DNA from: Hippasteria phrygiana
Taxonomy: Eukaryota; Echinodermata; Asteroidea; Valvatida; Goniasteridae
DNA: 64,000 nucleotides
Direction: 5' to 3'
NCBI GenBank assembly: GCA_037893225.1
Contig: JAZGUH010000402.1
Location: 1,736,001 to 1,800,000, forward strand
Under the pieces are notes generated by a model. The model worked only from the letters and a program-made list of their open reading frames with translations. It was not told where the DNA came from and did not search any database. Shown one piece after another: positions 48,058 through 61,323 of this stretch; the stretch's first letter is position 1; every line of letters begins with the position of its first letter. The position numbers and the translations under genes are program-made.

Positions 48058-48207
48058 TATGATGTCAGTCACCTGTGCCACAACTCCTTGTGTGTGAATT
48101 TTGATCACCTGTCACTTGAGCCACACGCCATCAACACTGCAAGATCTCGTTGTAAGAGATGCCGTTTGTGTTCGGGCCATGGCCCATACAAGGATTGTCT
48201 TCTTTAA
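48058..48207 (+). pseudogene. Endonuclease 3' fragment (U10, copy 1)
   Basis: Residues 94-142 only, with no usable start. Confidence 0.8.
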
Positions 48208-48405
48208 AATGTAATTAAGGAGAACTTTTTGGCTCACCATTAAGTTTGATAACTGAAATTGCTCACCATTTTTTGATGCTACACTTTTTGCTTTTATAAT
48301 TCATTTTTAATTGAAACGTATGCTGTAATTGTGCTCACTCTGAATTCTTTGCCAATCCACATCTGGAGGGATTGCTGACTTGGGTTCCAGTTGCCCTTTC
48401 TTTTT

Positions 48406-49789
48406 CTACAATGACTTGGCACAGTTGTACAAGTTATATCGTTGTGCCCTACACTTTGCCCTTCGTATTTTATAATGTGTGCTCCTAGCCCGTTGGGAAT
48501 GATATTTTTCTTTTCTGTCCATTTCAGCCAGACTTTTGGCAGCTGCAGATCCTGGCAAAACAGGACAACCTGCAGCTTCACACTTGACTGAGGATGATTA
48601 AGTTGGCATGGCCATTGTTGACAAGGTGAACTGCGCTGTGGTCTCTTGAGAGAGCATTTCTGGAAAAGGTTAGTGTCCCTTTTGGATTAGTACTTGAAAA
48701 AGCATGGTTCATGGACTCTGCTTTTTGTGTACTTGTCCCATATCTGGTTTTTTGCATTGCCTCGTGACCAATTCTCTTCTGAATTTTCAGTAAAAGCAGT
48801 TTCTTGTCAGACTCGAGCATTTTCAGTTTTCCCCTAACATGGACAGGAAGGTAGGGAAATCTGTTATTGCCATTGCAAACCAAGGACCGCTTTTTGCAAA
48901 GGTTGTGGCGACCTCGGTAACATTCGGGAATGGTTGAGGCAGCCTGTTCAGCCATGTCATACATTTGGGCAAAGTTTCTCCCACATTTCTTGAGGATTGC
49001 CCCTGCTTCTGCTTGTACCCTGTGACTTACATCGTCACCTAACCGGTCTTGTATCTTTTTTTTTTTCATTTTTAGTTCTACCAGGCATCATGTCACCACT
49101 GAATTTGGCCCGACTGATTGCTGAACTGAGTGATCGATTTAAGTAAGGTGGGTCAAAAAAGTGTTCTGGCTCGATACCTGCTTTAATTCTCATCTGAGAC
49201 ATAAAACCTTTTGCCATACACCCGTCCGCATCGCTTGTTACTCTTTCTGCCAACAAGGGTTCCTTACACTCTAGAAGTTTCTTGGCACAACATTGAATTC
49301 CCCCTTCTCTTTCATCCCCCATGTTGTAATTTGCTGGGCGTGTAGCACTACAAGAATCTGTGTGCTCGGAACACTTGTTACTGCTGTGTTTGCCTGACAT
49401 TTGATTTGCACATTTACAGAGTTTATTCTCGTGGTGGTACATTACTACCATTTTTTTGGTGGTTACATTCTCACATACTACGTCCCTAGTTTGGGTTGCC
49501 GGCACAAATGGTGTTTTTTTCCGACAGTTTCTCAAGGGGTTATTGTATTGTCTATCTAATTCGACAGCAATCGGTTTTTCTCTGTCATAGCCCTGTAATT
49601 CTTAAATACCTTTGACCAGTTTTCTCTTTTCAGCCATACATCTAACATTTTCATTGATAATAATGTCCCCACATTTGCTTGCTGTTTTCTGCAGCCCACT
49701 GATTGAAGGAACAGTTGTACCCAATGCTGTCAAAAGTCGTCTTGCTCCTGTGGCTGCAATACCCGTGTTGAGGAGACCAACCTAAAAGG
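48406..49789 (-). pseudogene. Transposase fragment (U10, shortened copy 1)
   Basis: 5'-truncated at the joint, with the usual lesions. Confidence 0.73.
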
Positions 49790-49800
49790 TATGATGTCAG

Positions 49801-49950
49801 TATGATGTCAGTCACCTGTGCCACAACTCCTTGTGTGTGAATTTTGATCACCTGTCACTTGAGCCACACGCCATCAACACTGCAAGATCTCGTTGTAAGA
49901 GATGCCGTTTGTGTTCGGGCCATGGCCCATACAAGGATTGTCTTCTTTAA
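49801..49950 (+). pseudogene. Endonuclease 3' fragment (U10, copy 2)
   Basis: Residues 94-142 only, with no usable start. Confidence 0.8.
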
Positions 49951-50148
49951 AATGTAATTAAGGAGAACTTTTTGGCTCACCATTAAGTTTGATAACTGAA
50001 ATTGCTCACCATTTTTTGATGCTACACTTTTTGCTTTTATAATTCATTTTTAATTGAAACGTATGCTGTAATTGTGCTCACTCTGAATTCTTTGCCAATC
50101 CACATCTGGAGGGATTGCTGACTTGGGTTCCAGTTGCCCTTTCTTTTT

Positions 50149-51532
50149 CTACAATGACTTGGCACAGTTGTACAAGTTATATCGTTGTGCCCTACACTTT
50201 GCCCTTCGTATTTTATAATGTGTGCTCCTAGCCCGTTGGGAATGATATTTTTCTTTTCTGTCCATTTCAGCCAGACTTTTGGCAGCTGCAGATCCTGGCA
50301 AAACAGGACAACCTGCAGCTTCACACTTGACTGAGGATGATTAAGTTGGCATGGCCATTGTTGACAAGGTGAACTGCGCTGTGGTCTCTTGAGAGAGCAT
50401 TTCTGGAAAAGGTTAGTGTCCCTTTTGGATTAGTACTTGAAAAAGCATGGTTCATGGACTCTGCTTTTTGTGTACTTGTCCCATATCTGGTTTTTTGCAT
50501 TGCCTCGTGACCAATTCTCTTCTGAATTTTCAGTAAAAGCAGTTTCTTGTCAGACTCGAGCATTTTCAGTTTTCCCCTAACATGGACAGGAAGGTAGGGA
50601 AATCTGTTATTGCCATTGCAAACCAAGGACCGCTTTTTGCAAAGGTTGTGGCGACCTCGGTAACATTCGGGAATGGTTGAGGCAGCCTGTTCAGCCATGT
50701 CATACATTTGGGCAAAGTTTCTCCCACATTTCTTGAGGATTGCCCCTGCTTCTGCTTGTACCCTGTGACTTACATCGTCACCTAACCGGTCTTGTATCTT
50801 TTTTTTTTTCATTTTTAGTTCTACCAGGCATCATGTCACCACTGAATTTGGCCCGACTGATTGCTGAACTGAGTGATCGATTTAAGTAAGGTGGGTCAAA
50901 AAAGTGTTCTGGCTCGATACCTGCTTTAATTCTCATCTGAGACATAAAACCTTTTGCCATACACCCGTCCGCATCGCTTGTTACTCTTTCTGCCAACAAG
51001 GGTTCCTTACACTCTAGAAGTTTCTTGGCACAACATTGAATTCCCCCTTCTCTTTCATCCCCCATGTTGTAATTTGCTGGGCGTGTAGCACTACAAGAAT
51101 CTGTGTGCTCGGAACACTTGTTACTGCTGTGTTTGCCTGACATTTGATTTGCACATTTACAGAGTTTATTCTCGTGGTGGTACATTACTACCATTTTTTT
51201 GGTGGTTACATTCTCACATACTACGTCCCTAGTTTGGGTTGCCGGCACAAATGGTGTTTTTTTCCGACAGTTTCTCAAGGGGTTATTGTATTGTCTATCT
51301 AATTCGACAGCAATCGGTTTTTCTCTGTCATAGCCCTGTAATTCTTAAATACCTTTGACCAGTTTTCTCTTTTCAGCCATACATCTAACATTTTCATTGA
51401 TAATAATGTCCCCACATTTGCTTGCTGTTTTCTGCAGCCCACTGATTGAAGGAACAGTTGTACCCAATGCTGTCAAAAGTCGTCTTGCTCCTGTGGCTGC
51501 AATACCCGTGTTGAGGAGACCAACCTAAAAGG
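50149..51532 (-). pseudogene. Transposase fragment (U10, shortened copy 2)
   Basis: 5'-truncated at the joint, with the usual lesions. Confidence 0.73.
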
Positions 51533-51543
51533 TATGATGTCAG

Positions 51544-51693
51544 TATGATGTCAGTCACCTGTGCCACAACTCCTTGTGTGTGAATTTTGATCACCTGTCA
51601 CTTGAGCCACACGCCATCAACACTGCAAGATCTCGTTGTAAGAGATGCCGTTTGTGTTCGGGCCATGGCCCATACAAGGATTGTCTTCTTTAA
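51544..51693 (+). pseudogene. Endonuclease 3' fragment (U10, copy 3)
   Basis: Residues 94-142 only, with no usable start. Confidence 0.8.
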
Positions 51694-51891
51694 AATGTAA
51701 TTAAGGAGAACTTTTTGGCTCACCATTAAGTTTGATAACTGAAATTGCTCACCATTTTTTGATGCTACACTTTTTGCTTTTATAATTCATTTTTAATTGA
51801 AACGTATGCTGTAATTGTGCTCACTCTGAATTCTTTGCCAATCCACATCTGGAGGGATTGCTGACTTGGGTTCCAGTTGCCCTTTCTTTTT

Positions 51892-53275
51892 CTACAATGA
51901 CTTGGCACAGTTGTACAAGTTATATCGTTGTGCCCTACACTTTGCCCTTCGTATTTTATAATGTGTGCTCCTAGCCCGTTGGGAATGATATTTTTCTTTT
52001 CTGTCCATTTCAGCCAGACTTTTGGCAGCTGCAGATCCTGGCAAAACAGGACAACCTGCAGCTTCACACTTGACTGAGGATGATTAAGTTGGCATGGCCA
52101 TTGTTGACAAGGTGAACTGCGCTGTGGTCTCTTGAGAGAGCATTTCTGGAAAAGGTTAGTGTCCCTTTTGGATTAGTACTTGAAAAAGCATGGTTCATGG
52201 ACTCTGCTTTTTGTGTACTTGTCCCATATCTGGTTTTTTGCATTGCCTCGTGACCAATTCTCTTCTGAATTTTCAGTAAAAGCAGTTTCTTGTCAGACTC
52301 GAGCATTTTCAGTTTTCCCCTAACATGGACAGGAAGGTAGGGAAATCTGTTATTGCCATTGCAAACCAAGGACCGCTTTTTGCAAAGGTTGTGGCGACCT
52401 CGGTAACATTCGGGAATGGTTGAGGCAGCCTGTTCAGCCATGTCATACATTTGGGCAAAGTTTCTCCCACATTTCTTGAGGATTGCCCCTGCTTCTGCTT
52501 GTACCCTGTGACTTACATCGTCACCTAACCGGTCTTGTATCTTTTTTTTTTTCATTTTTAGTTCTACCAGGCATCATGTCACCACTGAATTTGGCCCGAC
52601 TGATTGCTGAACTGAGTGATCGATTTAAGTAAGGTGGGTCAAAAAAGTGTTCTGGCTCGATACCTGCTTTAATTCTCATCTGAGACATAAAACCTTTTGC
52701 CATACACCCGTCCGCATCGCTTGTTACTCTTTCTGCCAACAAGGGTTCCTTACACTCTAGAAGTTTCTTGGCACAACATTGAATTCCCCCTTCTCTTTCA
52801 TCCCCCATGTTGTAATTTGCTGGGCGTGTAGCACTACAAGAATCTGTGTGCTCGGAACACTTGTTACTGCTGTGTTTGCCCGACATTTGATTTGCACATT
52901 TACAGAGTTTATTCTCGTGGTGGTACATTACTACCATTTTTTTGGTGGTTACATTCTCACATACTACGTCCCTAGTTTGGGTTGCCGGCACAAATGGTGT
53001 TTTTTTCCGACAGTTTCTCAAGGGGTTATTGTATTGTCTATCTAATTCGACAGCAATCGGTTTTTCTCTGTCATAGCCCTGTAATTCTTAAATACCTTTG
53101 ACCAGTTTTCTCTTTTCAGCCATACATCTAACATTTTCTTTGATAATAATGTCCCCACATTTGCTTGCTGTTTTCTGCAGCCCACTGATTGAAGGAACAG
53201 TTGTACCCAATGCTGTCAAAAGTCGTCTTGCTCCTGTGGCTGCAATACCCGTGTTGAGGAGACCAACCTAAAAGG
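51892..53275 (-). pseudogene. Transposase fragment (U10, shortened copy 3)
   Basis: 5'-truncated at the joint; private variants as in U8 copy 3. Confidence 0.73.
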
Positions 53276-55014
53276 TATGATGTCAGTATGATGTCAGTCA
53301 CCTGTGCCACAACTCCTTGTGTGTGAATTTTGATCACCTGTCACTTGAGCCACACGCCATCAACACTGCAAGATCTCGTTGTAAGAGATGCCGTTTGTGT
53401 TCGGGCCATGGCCCATACAAGGATTGTCTTCTTTAAAATGTAATTAAGGAGAACTTTTTGGCTCACCATTAAGTTTGATAACTGAAATTGCTCTCCATTT
53501 TTTGATGCTACACTTTTTGCTTTTATAATTCATTTTTAATTGAAACGTATGCTGTAATTGTGCTCACTCTGAATTCTTTGCCAATCCACATCTGGAGGGA
53601 TTGCTGACTTGGGTTCCAGTTGCCCTTTCTTTTTCTACAATGACTTGGCACAGTTGTACAAGTTATATCGTTGTGCCCTACACTTTGCCCTTCGTATTTT
53701 ATAATGTGTGCTCCTAGCCCGTTGGGAATGATATTTTTCTTTTCTGTCCATTTCAGCCAGACTTTTGGCAGCTGCAGATCCTGGCAAAACAGGACAACCT
53801 GCAGCTTCACACTTGAGGATGATTAAGTTGGCATGGCCATTGTTGACAAGGTGAACTGCGCTGTGGTCTCTTGAGAGAGCATTTCTGGAAAAGGTTAGTG
53901 TCCCTTTTGGATTAGTACTTGAAAAAGCATGGTTCATGGACTCTGCTTTTTGTGTACTTGTCCCATATCTGGTTTTTTGCATTGCCTCGTGACCAATTCT
54001 CTTCTGAATTTTCAGTAAAAGCAGTTTCTTGTCAGACTCGAGCATTTTCAGTTTTCCCCTAACATGGACAGGAAGGTAGGGAAATCTGTTATTGCCATTG
54101 CAAACCAAGGACCGCTTTTTGCAAAGGTTGTGGCGACCTTGGTAACATTCGGGAATGGTTGAGGCAGCCTGTTCAGCCATGTCATACATTTGGGCAAAGT
54201 TTCTCCCACATTTCTTGAGGATTGCCCCTGCTTCTGCTTGTACCCTGTGACTTACATCGTCACCTAACCGGTCTTGTATCTTTTTTTTTTTCATTTTTAG
54301 TTCTACCAGGCATCATGTCACCACTGAATTTGGCCCGACTGATTGCTGAACTGAGTGATCGATTTAAGTAAGGTGGGTCAAAAAAGTGTTCTGGCTCGAT
54401 ACCTGCTTTAATTCTCATCTGAGACATAAAACCTTTTGCCATACACCCGTCCGCATCGCTTGTTACTCTTTCTGCCAACAAGGGTTCCTTACACTCTAGA
54501 AGTTTCTTGGCACAACATTGAATTCCCCCTTCTCTTTCATCCCCCATGTTGTAATTTGCTGGGCGTGTAGCACTACAAGAATCTGTGTGCTCGGAACACT
54601 TGTTACTGCTGTGTTTGCCCGACATTTGATTTGCACATTTACAGAGTTTATTCTCGTGGTGGTACATTACTACCATTTTTTTGGTGGTTACATTCTCACA
54701 TACTACGTCCCTAGTTTGGGTTGCCGGCACAAATGGTGTTTTTTTCCGACAGTTTCTCAAGGGGTTATTGTATTGTCTATCTAATTCGACAGCAATCGGT
54801 TTTTCTCTGTCATAGCCCTGTAATTCTTAAATACCTTTGACCAGTTTTCTCTTTTCAGCCATACATCTAACATTTTCATTGATAATAATGTCCCCACATT
54901 TGCTTGCTGTTTTCTGCAGCCCACTGATTGAAGGAACAGTTGTACCCAATGCTGTCAAAAGTCGTCTTGCTCCTGTGGCTGCAATACCCGTGTTGAGGAG
55001 ACCAACCTAAAAGG
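53276..55014. repeat. Shortened unit, 1,739 bp (U10, copy 4)
   Basis: Has the same 4-bp shortening as U8 copy 4 and likewise runs into a complete transposase 5' region. Confidence 0.9.
53287..53436 (+). pseudogene. Endonuclease 3' fragment (U10, copy 4)
   Basis: Residues 94-142 only, with no usable start. Confidence 0.8.
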
Positions 55015-55549
55015 CCATGTTTGGAGTTGCAGTGCGTCGGCCTCTGCTGACCTGAGGTATCTCTGAGTACAGCTTCTTCCTTCCTGTCGAGAAGTAGCAC
55101 TTGTTGCATGACAGCACCTCTGAAACAGCAAGGCCCCGGTGTGTTTCTTGCTCTGCCTGTAGCTGAGGCCAGCCATCACAGTCAGGATTCGCATGCTGAT
55201 GGTCCAGGGTAGCTCGAACACTTGTCTCAACTGTAGTGTTGACATGAACAATTCTGTAGCCGCCTGGGTTCAAGTTGTCGGTTCCTTCCCTCTGGAGTCT
55301 GCTTATCGGCGTTATTTCCTCAATTTTCGGTCGCAGCACCATCATAGTTTTATTAGTTCTGGCACCTGGTGGGTTGTAGAAAGAACCTCGCTCATCTCTG
55401 GGAAAGGCCAGTTGCAATTGTTCATTTGTGGGTCTGAAATAGAAAGATGAAACATCAGCCTTTTCTCTTATCAACTGACATGTCAGACCATTGCCTTTTT
55501 TTAAATAGGCTTTTTTCATCTTAAACATGCCCTTTCTGTAGCGAACCAT
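53635..55549 (-). pseudogene. Full-length Mutator-like transposase, broken (U10)
   Basis: Counterpart of 38386-40300, with the same open C-terminus and the same GTDNLNP and ECYQGRHN variants. Amber at 55007-55009, TAA at codon 241 and the 11-T run remain. Confidence 0.77.
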
Positions 55550-55981
55550 GGTGGACCTTTCAGTTGGTGAGTAATTAGGGTTATGAAGAGTTTTGTTTAT
55601 TCCATGTCACTATGAACAACAAAAGAATAATGGTGCACTAACAATAAACATCCATTGCAAAGCTATTGCATTTCATTCAGTGCATACTTAAGTTACTGCT
55701 TCCCTGTTGTTCCAATAACCAAAGGCATTTTCTAAATATGAACTAGTTGGTGAAATGAAAATTATTAAATTCATAAAGCAAGTCAAAATGAATTCGATTT
55801 GTGACATTTCTCTTTTCTTCAGAGTTTTGGCTTATCTTGCCTAATAGTATAGTTTGAAAAAATGTCTGCGCAGTACAATAATGTCAACACTAGTTAACTA
55901 GTGCACGCCCCAACCAGTTGATTGTTTCAGAACCATTTATAGCCTTTCTCCAATTTGATTTCTGTAATAGCCAACCGGTAC

Positions 55982-56099
55982 CTCTTTCACAGTTTTCACC
56001 CACAAAACCATCGCTGCACCGGCAGACTACTGCGACGTTTACCCCCCGTACACGTGGCTCCATTCTGACACGGATTAACGCTCTCATGACACGGGCCCA
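55982..56099 (-). pseudogene. Captured EGF-like exon, frameshifted (U11)
   Basis: Same as the U9 copy. Confidence 0.78.
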
Positions 56100-56192
56100 C
56101 TGTGAACATAAAAACCCAATCACAAACAGATTAGCCTATTTGGTTCAGCACTATCGTATATGGATTGTGGCCCTGAAGGGACATGCACACAT

Positions 56193-56443
56193 CGCACATT
56201 TTCTGCGCACATTTTCTGCGCACATTTTCTGCGCACATTTTCTGCGCACATTTTCTGCGCACATTTTCTGCGCACATTTTCTGCGCACATTTTCTGCGCA
56301 CATTTTCTGCGCACATTTTCTGCGCACATTTTCTGCGCACATTTTCTGCGCACATTTTCTGCGCACATTTTCTGCGCACATTTTCTGCGCACATTTTCTG
56401 CGCACATTTTCTGCGCACATTTTCTGCCTACATTTTCTGCGCG
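56193..56443. repeat. 13-bp minisatellite, 19.3 copies (U11)
   Basis: Shares the CTGCCTACATTTT variant repeat and GCGCGTGTCCC end with U9, but has one repeat more. Confidence 0.97.
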
Positions 56444-57130
56444 TGTCCCTTTAGGGCCACGATAATTATGACTTCTATCAGCAGGGTGCATCCGATCCCC
56501 CCATTAATTTGGAATAAGAGGTCCCTGGGGCCTTTAAATTGGACAGATTGTAGAAATATTTGTGGAAATCAAGAATTTGTGACCCGTGGCTTCCAACTCG
56601 GGGAATTCCGTTCACAAAAATGACCAATACGTAGGTCTATTTGGCATAGAGGCGGGGGGGGGAGGGGGGCTACATTTAGACCTGGGCCCAGAGATGGGCC
56701 ACCATTTTAGGGGTGGTTTGTGGGGAGGGCCAGGGAGTATAAAAAAAAAAAATTTCCTTCAACTCTCATAAATTTGAAAAGAAAATTATTCTAGGAGTCT
56801 TAATCTTTAATTTCCAGTGAAAAAAATATTGCCACCTTACTCCTGAGCGTCACCAGGCGGCGCTCTTTCTTTCTATTGGGTTACAAAATGAGCGCCGTAT
56901 TTAGTGGAGTGGAACCACTAGAGATCAGTGAGTGGAATCTATATGAAGCAAACATGGCGGCGCCCATATGCCAAGTGTACTCGCTAAAAATAGGTATGTT
57001 TCATGTTTTGAACTATGAAATCTCACAGAAAACACAGTAATGATTACACACATGATAGAGAACAAAATGGGTTCTGTCTTTCTTTTCTTTGTTTGCTCTC
57101 GCTGTCTTTTTATTCACATACACATTTCAG

Positions 57131-57559
57131 ATGCCTATCCGCCATGTTAATTGTTACCAACATAATGCAGATTTCTTAAACCATAGCAAAATGGATTCCA
57201 TCTGGAAGGCCTTAATTAAAGGCAAGATTTTAAGAAAGACTGTACACAGAGGCAGAAAAAATTGTAGAATATGGACAGGAAATGTCCAGCAGAAATATGG
57301 CATTATTAATGTTGTCATGCCTGGCTCAAAATCAAATTCACGCACAAGGATGCGTGTGCACAGGTTGACTTACATTGTTTATTCTGGAGTCCTTGATCTT
57401 CCCCGGGGGTATGATGTCAGTCACCTGTGCCACAACTCCTTGTGTGTGAATTTTGATCACCTGTCACTTGAGCCACACGCCATCAACACTGCAAGATCTC
57501 GTTGTAAGAGATGCCGTTTGTGTTCGGGCCATGGCCCATACAAGGATTGTCTTCTTTAA
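57131..57559 (+). CDS. His-Cys box endonuclease, U11
   Basis: Intact; protein identical to U9 and U2. Confidence 0.82.
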   Translation: MPIRHVNCYQHNADFLNHSKMDSIWKALIKGKILRKTVHRGRKNCRIWTGNVQQKYGIINVVMPGSKSNSRTRMRVHRLTYIVYSGVLDLPRGYDVSHLCHNSLCVNFDHLSLEPHAINTARSRCKRCRLCSGHGPYKDCLL

Positions 57560-57757
57560 AATGTAATTAAGGAGAACTTTTTGGCTCACCATTAAGTTTG
57601 ATAACTGAAATTGCTCACCATTTTTTGATGCTACACTTTTTGCTTTTATAATTCATTTTTAATTGAAACGTATGCTGTAATTGTGCTCACTCTGAATTCT
57701 TTGCCAATCCACATCTGGAGGGATTGCTGACTTGGGTTCCAGTTGCCCTTTCTTTTT

Positions 57758-59676
57758 CTACAATGACTTGGCACAGTTGTACAAGTTATATCGTTGTGCC
57801 CTACACTTTGCCCTTCGTATTTTATAATGTGTGCTCCTAGCCCGTTGGGAATGATATTTTTCTTTTCTGTCCATTTCAGCCAGACTTTTGGCAGCTGCAG
57901 ATCCTGGCAAAACAGGACAACCTGCAGCTTCACACTTGACTGAGGATGATTAAGTTGGCATGGCCATTGTTGACAAGGTGAACTGCGCTGTGGTCTCTTG
58001 AGAGAGCATTTCTGGAAAAGGTTAGTGTCCCTTTTGGATTAGTACTTGAAAAAGCATGGTTCATGGACTCTGCTTTTTGTGTACTTGTCCCATATCTGGT
58101 TTTTTGCATTGCCTCGTGACCAATTCTCTTCTGAATTTTCAGTAAAAGCAGTTTCTTGTCAGACTCGAGCATTTTCAGTTTTCCCCTAACATGGACAGGA
58201 AGGTAGGGAAATCTGTTATTGCCATTGCAAACCAAGGACCGCTTTTTGCAAAGGTTGTGGCGACCTCGGTAACATTCGGGAATGGTTGAGGCAGCCTGTT
58301 CAGCCATGTCATACATTTGGGCAAAGTTTCTCCCACATTTCTTGAGGATTGCCCCTGCTTCTGCTTGTACCCTGTGACTTACATCGTCACCTAACCGGTC
58401 TTGTATCTTTTTTTTTTTCATTTTTAGTTCTACCAGGCATCATGTCACCACTGAATTTGGCCCGACTGATTGCTGAACTGAGTGATCGATTTAAGTAAGG
58501 TGGGTCAAAAAAGTGTTCTGGCTCGATACCTGCTTTAATTCTCATCTGAGACATAAAACCTTTTGCCATACACCCGTCCGCATCGCTTGTTACTCTTTCT
58601 GCCAACAAGGGTTCCTTACACTCTAGAAGTTTCTTGGCACAACATTGAATTCCCCCTTCTCTTTCATCCCCCATGTTGTAATTTGCTGGGCGTGTAGCAC
58701 TACAAGAATCTGTGTGCTCGGAACACTTGTTACTGCTGTGTTTGCCTGACATTTGATTTGCACATTTACAGAGTTTATTCTCGTGGTGGTACATTACTAC
58801 CATTTTTTTGGTGGTTACATTCTCACATACTACGTCCCTAGTTTGGGTTGCCGGCACAAATGGTGTTTTTTTCTGACAGTTTCTCAAGGGGTTATTGTAT
58901 TGTCTATCTAATTCGACAGCAATCGGTTTTTCTCTGTCATAGCCCTGTAATTCTTAAATACCTTTGACCAGTTTTCTCTTTTCAGCCATACATCTAACAT
59001 TTTCATTGATAATAATGTCCCCACATTTGCTTGCTGTTTTCTGCAGCCCACTGATTGAAGGAACAGTTGTACCCAATGCTGTCAAAAGTCGTCTTGCTCC
59101 TGTGGCTGCAATACCCGTGTTGAGGAGACCAACCTAAAAGGCCATGTTTGGAGTTGCAGTGCGTCGGCCTCTGCTGACCTGAGGTATCTCTGAGTACAGC
59201 TTCTTCCTTCCTGTCGAGAAGTAGCACTTGTTGCATGACAGCACCTCTGAAACAGCAAGGCCCCGGTGTGTTTCTTGCTCTGCCTGTAGCTGAGGCCAGC
59301 CATCACAGTCAGGATTCGCATGCTGATGGTCCAGGGTAGCTGGAACACTTGTCTCAACTGTAGTGTTGACATGAACAATTCTGTAGCCGCCTGGGTTCAA
59401 GTTGTCGGCTCCTTCCCTCTGGAGTCTGCTTATCGGCGTTATTTCCTCAATTTTCGGTCGCAGCACCATCATAGTTTTATTAGTTCTGGCACCTGGTGGG
59501 TTGTAGAAAGAACCTCGCTCATCTCTGGGAAAGGCCAGTTGCAATTGTTCATTTGTGGGTCTGAAATAGAAAGATGAAACATCAGCCTTTTCTCTTATCA
59601 ACTGACATGTCAGACCATTGCCTTTTTTTAAATAGGCTTTTTTCATCTTAAACATGCCCTTTCTGTAGCGAACCAT
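57758..59676 (-). pseudogene. Mutator-like transposase, broken (U11)
   Basis: Same lesions and same private NCQKKT and SVPATLDH changes as U9; amber at 59134-59136. Confidence 0.75.
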
Positions 59677-60108
59677 GGTGGACCTTTCAGTTGGTGAGTA
59701 ATTAGGGTTATGAAGAGTTTTGTTTATTCCATGTCACTATGAACAACAAAAGAATAATGGTGCACTAACAATAAACATCCATTGCAAAGCTATTGCATTT
59801 CATTCAGTGCATGCTTAAGTTACTGCTTCCCTGTTGTTCCAATAACCAAAGGCATTTTCTAAATATGAACTAGTTGGTGAAATGAAAATTATTAAATTCA
59901 TAAAGCAAGTCAAAATGAATTCGATTTGTGACATTTCTCTTTTCGTCAGAGTTTTGGCTTATCTTGCCTAATAGTATAGTTTGAAAAAATGTCTGCGCAG
60001 TACAATAATGTCAACACTAGTTAACTAGTGCACGCCCCAACCAGTTGATTGTTTCAGAACCATTTATAGCCTTTCTCCAATTTGATTTCTGTAATAGCCA
60101 ACCGGTAC

Positions 60109-60226
60109 CTCTTTCACAGTTTTCACCCACAAAACCATCGCTGCACCGGCAGACTACTGCGACGTTTACCCCCCGTACACGTGGCTCCATTCTGACACGG
60201 ATTAACGCTCTCATGACACGGGCCCA
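60109..60226 (-). pseudogene. Captured EGF-like exon, frameshifted (U12)
   Basis: Same as the U10 copy. Confidence 0.78.
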
Positions 60227-60319
60227 CTGTGAACATAAAAACCCAATCACAAACAGATTAGCCTATTTGGTTCAGCACTATCGTATATGGATTGTGGCCC
60301 TGAAGGGACATGCACACAT

Positions 60320-60570
60320 CGCACATTTTCTGCGCACATTTTCTGCGCACATTTTCTGCGCACATTTTCTGCGCACATTTTCTGCGCACATTTTCTGCGC
60401 ACATTTTCTGCGCACATTTTCTGCGCACATTTTCTGCGCACATTTTCTGCGCACATTTTCTGCGCACATTTTCTGCGCACATTTTCTGCGCACATTTTCT
60501 GCGCACATTTTCTGCGCACATTTTCTGCGCACATTTTCTGCGCACATTTTCTGCGCACATTTTCTGCGCA
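60320..60570. repeat. 13-bp minisatellite, 19.3 copies (U12)
   Basis: Pure repeat with both arms present; followed by the doubled 18-bp segment seen in U10. Confidence 0.97.
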
Positions 60571-61323
60571 TGTCCCTTTAGGGCCACTATAATTATGACT
60601 TCTATCAGCAGGGTGCATGCCACTAAATCTGTGCATGCCACTAAATCTGTGAAAATCACTGCGCGCGAGCTCATTAATATTTTGTGATCCCTCCATTAAT
60701 TTGGAATAAGAGGTCCCTGGGGCCTATAAATTGGACTGATTGTAGAAATATTTGTGGAAATCAAGAATTTGTGACCCGTGGCTTCCAACTCGGGGAATTC
60801 CGTTCACAAAAATGACCAATACGTAGGTCTATTTGGCATAGAGGCGGGGGGGGGGAGGGGGGCTACATTTAGACCTGGGCCCAGAGATGGGCCACCATTT
60901 TAGGGGTGGTTTGTGGGGAGGGCCAGGGAGTATAAAAAAAAAAAATTTCCTTCAACTCTCATAAATTTGAAAAGAAAATTATTCTAGGAGTCTTAATCTT
61001 TAATTTCCAGTGAAAAAAATATTGCCACCTTACTCCTGAGCGTCACCAGGCGGCGCTCTTTCTTTCTATTGGGTTACAAAATGAGCGCCGTATTTAGTGG
61101 AGTGGAACCACTAGAGATCAGTGAGTGGAATCTATATGAAGCAAACATGGCGGCGCCCATATGCCAAGTGTACTCGCTAAAAATAGGTATGTTTCATGTT
61201 TTGAACTATGAAATCTCACAGAAAACACAGTAATGATTACACACATGATAGAGAACAAAATGGGTTCTGTCTTTCTTTTCTTTGTTTGCTCTCGCTGTCT
61301 TTTTATTCACATACACATTTCAG

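Larger units (their letters stand above)
48047..49789. repeat. Shortened unit, 1,743 bp (U10, copy 1)
   Basis: Exactly 15,249 bp after its U8 counterpart, with the same doubled 11-bp joint. Confidence 0.92.
49790..51532. repeat. Shortened unit, 1,743 bp (U10, copy 2)
   Basis: Same joint and length as copy 1. Confidence 0.92.
51533..53275. repeat. Shortened unit, 1,743 bp (U10, copy 3)
   Basis: Carries the GCCCGACATTTG and ACATTTTCTTTG variants of U8 copy 3. Confidence 0.92.
44466..55600. repeat. Composite unit U10 with four shortened units inside
   Basis: A normal unit runs to 48046, then shortened units 48047-49789, 49790-51532, 51533-53275 and 53276-55014. From 48047 on it is the second copy of the higher-order repeat that starts at about 32798. 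The 18-bp sequence GCATGCCACTAAATCTGT is doubled after the minisatellite (near 45327), as in U12. Confidence 0.93.
55601..59727. repeat. Macrosatellite unit U11 (4,127 bp)
   Basis: Copy of U9, 15,249 bp later. The only length difference I see is one extra 13-bp minisatellite repeat. Confidence 0.96.
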